NCBI GenBank assembly: GCA_002104905.1
Contig: MCFE01000080.1
Coordinates: 62,001-126,000 of the forward strand
Origin: Basidiobolus meristosporus CBS 931.73
Lineage: Eukaryota; Basidiobolomycota; Basidiobolomycetes; Basidiobolales; Basidiobolaceae
Length of the DNA: 64,000 bases
Reading direction: 5' to 3'
Shown here: positions 55,779 to 64,000 of the stretch, piece by piece
Position numbering within the stretch: position 1 is the stretch's first letter
Layout of the letters: every line of letters begins with the position of its first letter
Program-made: the position numbers and the translations under genes
Notes under the pieces: model-generated
Told to the model about the DNA's origin: nothing
Seen by the model: only the letters and a program-made list of their open reading frames with translations
The model's database searches: none

Positions 55779-58332
55779 TGACAGTATTTTAACAGTATTG
55801 ATGCAGACATTTATAGGCATTTAAATGGCAGTATAGTGACCTACAGCTGGTACTCTATAAGGCAACAGTATCAATTTACCAAATAGTATTTCCTTTTGCT
55901 ACCCTCCCCCTTGCCCCATTTATATAAATGCATTGTAAAGTCTCCCCAATTTATTTGCTTACCCACTCTCACTGTGGGTATTTCACATATAGTTTGAATT
56001 CAGAAATGCTGTAAGAGTCTTCAAGATATTGGAAGTGATTGGGAGGACAAGTAGATTACGTGGTCTTCACTTAATAATTTATTGAATGTAAAAGTAGTAT
56101 TTATACTTTTACATGGTCTTGGCATAGCAAACACATGGAATAGACTAAGGAAGGTCCCAAGAACATGTGTGCAAAGTTTGGGGCTGTTTTGACTACTTTG
56201 AGAATTTTCATGTTCTGGGTACCTGGTATTTTGGTGAAAATATTCCAAGTAAATCCCAACAATGAATTTGGTCAGTACTCTCTAGGATTTGAAGGTAACA
56301 ATCTAAGTGACTAAGCTAGGTGAATATTTAGGTGGAATTACAAATCTTTACAACAAGAAAAACTATGGCCTCCTGTTTACTAACCTCTGCATATGTGCAT
56401 ACCCACTGCAATTGACACATTTCTATCACTACAACTTTACAGCTTTTCAGTATGATACTTGCAAGGCTTCCTTATACCTTGCATTGCTTGTAGCATATAC
56501 ATCTAGCAAACATATGCTAGGTTGTTGCTACTTTTACCATGAATACCTTTAAAATATCTTCAAAGAACCTTTTGGTACTTGGCCAATATATTCCTTTTCC
56601 CTGCTGAAAACTAGTCTGCCTTATAGGTATTGTCTAGTTCTTGTTTTTATGAATGTTGTAATGAAAGGTGTAGAAATTGGCTTGTACCTAGGAGAAACCT
56701 GACATACTTTGGTAATGTTGTCCTACTATGAAAATTACTTGTTGCATCAAGCCTATTGCATTACTTAAGTGATTACCTATGCATTGGGGCTACTTTGCTA
56801 CTTGACACCAAAGGCATAGGTGTCTTCATGTGCACATCTGTCCTCAGTATTTTCCTACTTTTCCTGGCTGTCCCTCATATGCCAACTCATCACATCCATG
56901 ATGGACTTGAAAGTACTACTCTTGATGAGATTAGGATATGAAAATACTTTCAACTTGACTTGTCTTCCTATCTCCCCTCACATCAGCTCCATAGGAAATT
57001 CCCAAAAGGTGAGCACAGTCTAATATTCTCCACACACCAGCAAGATGAGGCAGCAAATGGATGCATTAGAGCCAGAGATCTATGCATTCAGCTTTATGCT
57101 TGCATTATTACCACTTAAATCCCATTACAAACTCCTTACATTCAAGCTGTAAATGCAACAGATTGGTATTGGTGATCCACATTTGTATGAATATTCCTAC
57201 AATGTCAACATGTGACTCCCAATGATTCCAATGTACTCTTGGCAGAAATGGCTTCAGAAGGCTGCTTGAATAAATACATATTTAGCTCATCCAGTCCTTG
57301 CACTTGTGTTGTTGCATATGGGTACAAATATTGATTGGAGCCTGTGAGAAGTACTTCTGCTAACAGATACTCTGTAATATCTTGCTAATTCTTCCAAACA
57401 TCTCTGGTGTCTTGAAGGGCTCAGTAAGGTTGAAATGACCCATGTACAACTTGGTCCTTAGCATAGGAATATTGTTGAAAAGCAAATTCATTGCTGCCAG
57501 TGGAAAGCTTTTGCTCCAACAGAAACCCTCTAGTATAACTATCTCCAGCTTACAACTAATTGCATATTGTGGTCAATGGTTAATAGCTTACCACCTTTCC
57601 GGCTATTGCATGCTGACTTCTGCACATTTACTCTTTATGAAAACTATGATCTTAGTGTTGGTGTTTGAATAATATCAATATATGTGAGTTATAGTATAAA
57701 TGCCCTGTATCTCACAAACTTGACAGTAATACTGTACATTGAATCCAGAAAAACTGGCTATGTTGCCAATGGCTGTGGTATCTCCAATGCAGATAATAAT
57801 ATGTGCTTTGACATAATGGTTATTTGCTATTATCTTACTTAATAGCATACAAAACTCATCCAGCAACAGATATAGCTATCTATCCAGGTTGGATGGTGAC
57901 TTAGGCTCAGATAACAGTGAAACCACCATCAGATTTCTGCCCTGATACCATAAGATTGATGACAGATTCAGGTTGATGAAAATTGAAGGCCATCAGGATT
58001 TACTGGCAGCATACTTGTTGTGTGAGAATCCATCAATTACCAAGGGAAAGGCATGGCTATTTATACCTTCCAAGTAGCCCTTATATCTTAGTTGTTTGCA
58101 ATGTTTGCCAGCAAGTATAATGGAGATGTTGCACCTGATTGAAACTGAGTGTGGTAATTTTTAACCACATTGTCTTTTTTCTCTGCTCTTATGGCATTGA
58201 ATCAAAGTAGTCCTGCCCATGGGGCAAGCTGCTTGACACTCAGCAATGTAATTGTATTATATCACTCTTCTGTCAATAATCATGTGTATTCAGGACAGTG
58301 TTGTATTTAAGACATTGCACCTACATGAATAT
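55779..58332 (-). pseudogene. Plavaka-like transposase relic (copy J)
   Basis: Minus strand, collinear with the family from C-terminus (left) to the N-terminal finger region (about 58170-58210). The central DTTAIGNIASFSG block is at about 57790-57750. Part of the N-terminal half is deleted near 58155. A solo LTR lies at 56007-56355. No frame longer than 76 codons. Confidence 0.72.
56007..56355 (-). repeat. Solo LTR of a third small LTR family
   Basis: 349 bases, TGCTGTAAGAGTC to ATCTTTACAACA. Perfect duplication AGAAA (56002-56006 and 56356-56360) inside copy J. Related copies: 58333-58681 and fragments near 6131 and 58750-59262. It holds a TATA-like stretch near 56100. Confidence 0.88.
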
Positions 58333-59262
58333 TGATGTAAAAATTTGTATTTCCACCTACAAACTCATCTAATTTAGTCACTTGGATCATTACCTACCAG
58401 TCTTAGAGAAAACTGACCAAATTCCTTGTTGGAATTTGCTTGTAATATTTTCACCAATACATCAGGTACCCAGAACATGAGAATTCTCAGAGTTGTCCAA
58501 ACAGCCACAAAGCTTACACACATGCTCTTAGGACCTTCCTGAGCCTACTTCACATGTTTGTTATGCCAAGACTATGTAAAAGTGTAAATGCTACTTTTAC
58601 ATTGATAAATCATCAAGTGAAAACTGCATAGTCTACTTATTCTCCCAATCACTTCTAACATCTCCTGGACTCTTGCAACAGCTCCAGAATATACAATAGT
58701 AGTTACCCTAAATTCTCCACTTACTTGGACATCATGATTACATTGTACAAATTAGAGTCTTGACTGAAAATTATGTTGGGATTTATATGGAATATTATAT
58801 TGAGGTAGCATGCACCCAAGCAATGAAGTGTCCCAACATCCTAGCCTTGACAAAGGAGAAACTATTCTCCAGACATTTGGACTAAATTTTCTTCAATATA
58901 TGTTCTCATTTGAACATTTGGTTTGTTTACCATTTTGACTCCTCATGCCAATCAGCATTATTTACATAATCAACAAGTCATTTATTGTTATTCCGGTGCT
59001 AGTTGACCCATTTGCAAAAACTCCACCAAAACTAAAGTAAAATCCATATGTACCTCCACAACTTCCGCATCTGTAAGTATACAAGGCATATTCCAGGTTT
59101 TGTGAGGATTGTATATAATAACCATACAATATTACCAACATATACCTTAAAACCAGTCCATAGCTACCAAACACCACTTTTAAATACAATAAATCATTGA
59201 GTAGAAGCCATATAATCTGCTTGTTTTCCCAAGTACTTGCAATATCTCCAAACTCTTACAAC
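58333..59262 (+). repeat. Decayed copies of the third LTR family
   Basis: 58333-58681 matches the inverse of 56007-56355 (TGATGTAAAAATTTG to CTCTTGCAACA). A second worn copy ends near 59262 (CTCTTACAACA), with GTTGGGATTTATATGGAATA near 58775. No matching flanks could be read. Last repeat before the gene-bearing DNA. Confidence 0.65.
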
Positions 59263-61470
59263 AGATCTTAGTAGTGTTTGTTCATGCCACCAAATAGCTA
59301 ATTGCCTTGGCTGTGACCATTACCAGTTAGCACGAGGTTGTCAGTTTTATCTATCATGAGATTTGGATGGGATTTGGATGCCCTGTGGAGATCCAGTTAC
59401 ATATGGACACTAGGGACATCGACATGAATTGGTCAACCAGCCAAAGATTCCCCTCTCTGGACAAATTCTATGGTCTGGATGGTAGTGAACAAAGATTTGG
59501 ATTTGTTGGTCTGTGGTTCTGTTGGTTGAGTACACCTTTGGCAGTATTTAGCTACTTCAATTCCTCCAATGGATTCATTGGGTCATCCAATGGCACTCGG
59601 ATTGGATCCCCAGCTGTCAAATATATGTCCTTAATCCCTTGATGGATATTTGGAGATGTATGACGGATTTTGTAGGGAGACGGGCCTTAGGGATGTACCC
59701 CATACCGGAGATGGTTGGATAACGTATAACCTGGCTGGCTAATATCATCACTGCTAGGCCAAATATGTGTCGGATACCACCCAGATACTTGCAACCGTAC
59801 CTCCTCCCGATTTGTCAAGGGCAACGTGTCGGTTGGTAGGCACGATACAGAGGTGTGTGGATTAACTGAATGTTAGGGATCTTTTCGAGTAGAAGGATAC
59901 GACTTGGTTGAAACACTGGAAATTCTCTACCACAATCACAACTTGCATTGGTGGCTAGGCTTGGATAAATCATTTGCTTGGTCGCCCAGCGCATACCCGC
60001 CCGTCACGTGGACAGTCGAAGAACGATCCGTGTTTCAAGATATCTTCGTACGCTAGGAAGTTCGCGAAGGCAACCTCACCTTAGTCCACTTGTTGCAACC
60101 AAGTTCTCCATGCTAGGCAACCTCGCCATTCCAAAGACTACGTGGTGCGCATGAGGCATGGTTATTTATAACTAGTACCGGACTCCCATTTCATTTGGCA
60201 CCGGTATCCACCACACCTGAAGCGATGCGCCGACTTGAAGACACGACGAGGCTATACATATTTTTAGCCACTCCAATCTGGCTCGGTATCCGATCGCCAT
60301 GGTGCAAGTTCAGTGCCTGGCACAGAATTATTTCGAGACACACTAGGAATGCTAAATTTGAGGAAATAATGCACTATGCCTATCCGAGATTGGCCATTGG
60401 CTACATGACCGCCTTTTCCGCCAGTTAGTCACCAATCTAGCTATAATGGGTGCAACCATGGTTACACGTCTGGCTCGGATCCATGTCACGAATTCGCTAG
60501 CTTTAATAACTGTGCAATGGTGAGGTGGCACACAAGCGATGGATAATCACCTCACCACATGGTAGAGCAGATCACCACCCCCAAGCTTTTTTTTCAAGGA
60601 TTCTGGAATTCGAGAGCAGGTCCTTGTGGCGAAGTGCGCCCCTTCGAGGCTCGGAACAAAGAGAAGCCCTTATGCGCAGTTCAGACCCCGATGTTGCTCA
60701 CCGCCCCATCTATGTGGTCGGGATGAATATGAAATCTTACGAATGATAAGAGCATACGGTCTCTAGCATCAGCCCCAAGTCCGGGATGATATCCTTAGAT
60801 ACGCTGGCTTTGAATCAAACGTATACACACCAATCATATATTCGGCCAGCCAATCAGCCTTTGGAATCAGGTGCTGCTCATTGGTTGCTGCTATAAATTG
60901 CTCATTCCATTTCGGTGACTGAATTGGATCAACATATATTTGCACACGATACGAGGATCGCTCAGCTGGTAATTGAAAACAAGCAATGATCCACAGCACG
61001 TTTGGCAGCGAGGTCTTTCATTCAGTCCGGAAAGCCATTCAGTGCGAGCACACCACTACTGTACCACCCACCTTATCATCCCAAGTACAGCTACTCGAAC
61101 TTCAACTAACGCTGGGGCATCTCTATCCCGCTGGTGATAATTGAGTGGCCATGGGTAAATTCGTGCATTGCCAATGTTTACATCATTTTAACTTCGACCA
61201 GGTCACCTCTTGAAATGCGCATACTGGTTACGTTTTCCATCACCGCTATTAATACATTTTCCGACGGGCCGTCGTGTTGACATGACGCATCCTAAGCCCA
61301 TATAGCAATAAAGGAACATGGCACCAAACCATATATTTCCGACCAGATGGTATTAAAAGCTAATCCATCGTGATAGCCCTGGATCAATATATATGAATTG
61401 GATCCTTAAGCCCTCGGAGGATAAACCTTAACTGAGCGTGACAAATAGGTTCTCAAGGAAAAACTCGACC
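59263..61470. other. Unique, less AT-rich DNA without a recognised gene
   Basis: No family of the repeat island occurs here, and CpG becomes common (for example around 60000-60060 and 60190-60300). Frames up to 91 codons exist (59367-59642, 60195-60428) but show no domain, codon pattern or neighbour support, so I do not call them. A multi-exon gene with short exons could be missed. Confidence 0.5.
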
Positions 61471-61507
61471 GTTGTGGACGCCGTGGTTCCATCAACCTCG
61501 GCCAGCA

Positions 61508-61514
61508 TATAAAG
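61508..61514 (+). promoter_or_regulatory. TATA box of the glucanase gene
   Basis: TATAAAG, 57-63 bases before ATG 61571 and after the upstream in-frame ATG at 61472. This argues that the later ATG is the true start. Confidence 0.55.
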
Positions 61515-61570
61515 CACCCTGGATTTCGTGGAGTATCCGCAACTATACCATTTCCACCGTTCTTTCTGAT

Positions 61571-63016
61571 ATGGGACTCAACTCAAACATAGACCTGGAG
61601 AAAAGGGGTCGAGCTTCATTTTTCCGCAGACACAAGTGGAAGTTGGCCGGCTCGGCCGTGGTACTAATCGTTGCTATCGTGCTGATGGCAGTGCTAATTC
61701 CTAAGAAAAAGTCTGGTTCTAGTCATGGTATAGATCCTAAGGATTTCGATGACTCCGCCAGACCGAACGCAAGGGTCCCTCCTTTGAGCCAGCCCTTCCC
61801 CTATGGCCAGACTCCAGTTCGTGGAGTGAACGCCGGCGGATGGTTGGTGCTCGAGCCATTCATTGCGCCATCCCTATTTGAAGGCTTCAAACCGGAAGAT
61901 GGAGTAATCGACGAATGGACTTTATGCCAAAAGCTCGGCAAAGAAGAGTGTAAAAAGAGGATTACCAAGCATTACGAGACTTTCTACACCGAAGAGGACT
62001 TCAAGCAAATGGCTGAGGCTGGTCTCGATCATGTCAGAATCCCAGTCGGATACTGGGCGTTGGATATCCAGGATGGAGAGCCATTCATCGATGGCTCCTG
62101 GGATTTCTTGTTGAAAGGAGTCAACTGGGCTCGCAAGTACGGTATTCGGGTTATGGTTGAGCTTCACGGTGCGCCTGGGTCGCAGAATGGTTGGAACCAT
62201 AGTGGTAGATCAGGTATGGTTAGGTTCCTGAATGGAACCGAGGGGCATTCCAATGCGGATCGTACGATGAACGTGCTAGTAAAAATGGCCAGCTTCTTCT
62301 CTAAACCCGAATGGAAGAATGCTGCTCCTCTTTTCGGCGTGCTAAACGAACCCATTATCTTCAAACTCGACAAGAATACCGTGGAGCAGTGGTATTATCA
62401 GGCATACCAAAAACTCCGCAACGCGACATACCCCGAGACACCCATTCTTATTTACCACGAAGGATTCATCGGGCTCGACAAGTGGTCGAACTCCTTCCCA
62501 AAGTCTACCTACCAAAAGGTCTGCATGGATGTACATAACTACATGATCTTCGATGTCAACCTGGTCGCCATGCCACAGGAGCAAAAGCTGGACTTCGTCT
62601 GTAATACTTGGAAAAAGGATGTGAGCGTAAGCAATCAGAACTTCGGCTGGACCATGGTTGGCGAGTTCTCAGTTGCCACCAACGACTGTGCCAAATGGTT
62701 GAACGGAATTGGCCTGGGATCGCGGTGGGACGGCAGCTTCCCCGACACAATTGGTAATCCATTATGCCCTACCAAACCTAACTGTACTTGTGAGGGGGTG
62801 GACGACTGGACCAAGTTCACACCCGAATATAAGAGCTTCTTGGCGAAGTTCGGACAGTACCAGATGGAGTCCTTCGAGTCAAGCTTCGGCTGGTTCTTCT
62901 GGACTTGGAAGACCGAGAACCACGTAAACCCCCATTGGGACTACAAGCTTGGTCTCGAACAAGGATGGATGCCAAAGGATGCAGGAAACCGACAAATCAC
63001 TTGTCCTACCAAATAG
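61571..63016 (+). CDS. Membrane-anchored GH5 glucan 1,3-beta-glucosidase (exo-beta-1,3-glucanase)
   Basis: 481 codons, no intron visible. A short cytoplasmic tail with a basic patch (FFRRHKWK) is followed by one hydrophobic segment at residues about 25-43 and KKK, a type II membrane anchor. The GH5 (subfamily 9-like) domain spans about 80-480: GVNAGGWLVLEPF, VRIPVGYWAL, VELHGAPGSQNGWNHSGR, acid/base Glu260 in GVLNEPI, the histidine block DVHNYM, and nucleophile Glu365 in MVGEFSVA, ending FGWFFWTWKTE. It would trim glucose from the non-reducing ends of beta-1,3-glucan at the cell surface during wall remodelling. The frame stays open upstream to ATG 61472, but the TATA box at 61508 favours 61571. 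Intact, CpG-rich, unlike the repeats. Confidence 0.93.
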   Translation: MGLNSNIDLEKRGRASFFRRHKWKLAGSAVVLIVAIVLMAVLIPKKKSGSSHGIDPKDFDDSARPNARVPPLSQPFPYGQTPVRGVNAGGWLVLEPFIAPSLFEGFKPEDGVIDEWTLCQKLGKEECKKRITKHYETFYTEEDFKQMAEAGLDHVRIPVGYWALDIQDGEPFIDGSWDFLLKGVNWARKYGIRVMVELHGAPGSQNGWNHSGRSGMVRFLNGTEGHSNADRTMNVLVKMASFFSKPEWKNAAPLFGVLNEPIIFKLDKNTVEQWYYQAYQKLRNATYPETPILIYHEGFIGLDKWSNSFPKSTYQKVCMDVHNYMIFDVNLVAMPQEQKLDFVCNTWKKDVSVSNQNFGWTMVGEFSVATNDCAKWLNGIGLGSRWDGSFPDTIGNPLCPTKPNCTCEGVDDWTKFTPEYKSFLAKFGQYQMESFESSFGWFFWTWKTENHVNPHWDYKLGLEQGWMPKDAGNRQITCPTK

Positions 63017-63208
63017 GGTGCCTGGGGTTCAGATCGCATACAATCTTAAATTTAATCACTCAGTTACCTCCAATAATAATGAATATATATAGTGTGAATG
63101 ATGTAAGATATGATCAGGTTTATTAAAAAGATGTTATTATGATATGGGACGCTATTTCCGTCAATTAGATAAAGAATAATAGGCGATTCCTCTGGGTGCA
63201 TCACAACA
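63017..63208. other. Convergent 3' intergenic region
   Basis: 192 bases shared by the 3' ends of the glucanase and the CsbD-like gene. AT-rich with AATAATAATGAATATATA near 63075 and AATAAT near 63173, plausible polyadenylation signals for the + strand. Confidence 0.4.
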
Positions 63209-63463
63209 TTAAACCCAGTCGATGTTCATCCGGAAATCCTTGGCGGTGTCTTCCTGGGGGCCACCACTCCCTATGGCAGACGTGTAGCTCTTCATCGCGC
63301 TCCGGTCGAGATACTTTCGGGTCTGCGCAGCGTTGTATTCGAAGCTGGCGTGAGCTTGTTTCGCCACGCCCTCGGCACGCATCTGTTGGTACCCCAGAAT
63401 ACTTCCGGTAAGCTCTTGAACGTATCCAGCAGCGTACTTGAGATTGGCATTGATTCTCTCCAT
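63209..63463 (-). CDS. Small CsbD-like protein (possible cruciform/mismatch DNA-recognition type)
   Basis: 84 codons. Residues about 6-50 read ANLKYAAGYVQELTGSILG, then QQMRAEGVAKQAHASFEYNAAQ, a helical Ala/Glu/Gln-rich pattern like fungal CsbD-like proteins annotated as mismatch and cruciform DNA recognition proteins (Hmp1 type). Those usually carry a second copy of the motif; here only one is visible, so the gene is short. No signal peptide. The gene runs towards the glucanase gene. The role is unproven; family members are often stress-linked. An alternative is a lineage-specific small helical protein. Confidence 0.6.
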   Translation of the reverse strand: MERINANLKYAAGYVQELTGSILGYQQMRAEGVAKQAHASFEYNAAQTRKYLDRSAMKSYTSAIGSGGPQEDTAKDFRMNIDWV

Positions 63464-63559
63464 GTTGGGAAGGCACGCGCAGATAGTAGCTGATTTATAG
63501 GTGATGGCTCTTCAACTGCAATGGGTACAAATCAAGCGATCGCTACGACATGCAGTAGT

Positions 63560-63567
63560 TATATAAA
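63560..63567 (-). promoter_or_regulatory. TATA box of the CsbD-like gene
   Basis: TATATAAA on the + strand, read as TTTATATA on the gene strand, about 100 bases before the start codon at 63463. Position fits a fungal core promoter with a short leader. Confidence 0.4.
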
Positions 63568-64000
63568 TGGGCTTGCAGGCCATCTGAAAGCACAATACAA
63601 ATGAGGACCAATTTGTCGAGATGAAAAATAAATGATTGCAACGGCGTAGGTTACATGGCGTAATATCGGATATTGAACGACAGACACCAACACCAGATTT
63701 TAATAATCATGCCAACTTCGATCAGCATCCCTACCCAATTGCAGTGTGATCGCCTAGCAGTATATGATTTTGGTCACTCTGCCGCTGGTCCACGGATGCA
63801 GCATCACCGAGTCGGCCGCAGTTGGCAGCCTGACGAAGGATGATTGCTCGAGATCCCACATCGAGCCTCACACTATTTGTTGACATTGAGGCATTATGCC
63901 AATGCTCGCATGAGGATGTTCTTACCTCCACCAAACACAGCTAATCAAGTCGATCTGGCACAGACTTGTGGAAAGTCAGCTGCCCCAGGCTACGTCACAG
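63568..64000. other. No recognised feature
   Basis: About 430 bases upstream of the CsbD-like gene. CpG-containing, no repeat family, no convincing frame. Confidence 0.5.

Noticed and set aside
59367-59642. A 91-codon frame near the repeat border.
   Set aside because: Composition is irregular and no motif is recognisable. It may be a chance frame in decayed sequence.
60195-60428. A 77-codon frame in unique DNA.
   Set aside because: No domain, no homologous copy in the window, and no promoter or neighbour support. It is within chance expectation for this length of DNA.
1-64000. CRISPR arrays, tRNA or rRNA genes, bacterial operons.
   Set aside because: No regularly spaced repeats, no cloverleaf with matching anticodon arm, and no rRNA core sequence were seen. 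The only tRNA-like stretch (47981-47997) is a primer binding site.

Overview
This looks like a repeat island from a filamentous fungus, most likely a basidiomycete. The evidence is: Tnp2/Plavaka-type DNA transposons, Tf1/sushi-like Ty3/gypsy elements with chromodomains, Copia elements, an intronless membrane-anchored GH5 exo-beta-1,3-glucanase, and a small fungal CsbD-like protein. No rRNA, tRNA or CRISPR was seen. I cannot fix the species.

Layout. 1-14.2 kb: a graveyard of old Copia elements (one with both LTRs, 2249-6130; a second truncated at 9210-11780; a third on the + strand at about 11783-12560), fragments of a Plavaka-like DNA transposon, and a fold-back MITE. 14159-27012: a nearly whole Plavaka-like element (copy B, about 5.9 kb without its insert) split by a 7-kb gypsy element (Gypsy1, 14624-21595, TSD ATAAG), which itself carries a solo LTR inside reverse transcriptase. 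27013-55778: a nested stack. Plavaka copy F holds copy E (28060-55136, TSD AAG). E's transposase holds an LTR (TSD CTGG), which was broken by copy D (about 31075-51409). D holds a fold-back MITE, a solo LTR (TSD GAAC) that contains a whole gypsy element (Gypsy2, TSD CACTA), and a Harbinger-like element (42887-49905) that contains a young gag-protease-only LTR element (45189-48805). After subtraction, B, D and E come to about 5.9, 5.5 and 5.5 kb, which supports the reconstruction. 55779-59262: another transposase relic and relic LTRs. From about 59.27 kb the repeats stop and C+G and CpG rise. The only convincing host genes lie here: a GH5 beta-1,3-glucanase (+, 61571-63016) and a convergent CsbD-like gene (-, 63209-63463).

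How the parts relate. Each DNA transposon family carries two divergent genes, a transposase and an accessory protein. The Harbinger-like ends match the MITE ends, so this transposase is the likely driver of the MITEs. The two gypsy elements look self-primed (Tf1-like), whereas the gag-protease element has a tRNA-type primer site and must borrow reverse transcriptase and integrase. Most coding regions in the island are broken. The best preserved are the gag-protease ORF, the two Harbinger genes and Gypsy2, whose single frame has only two TAA stops. Identity figures are by eye, with no alignment software.
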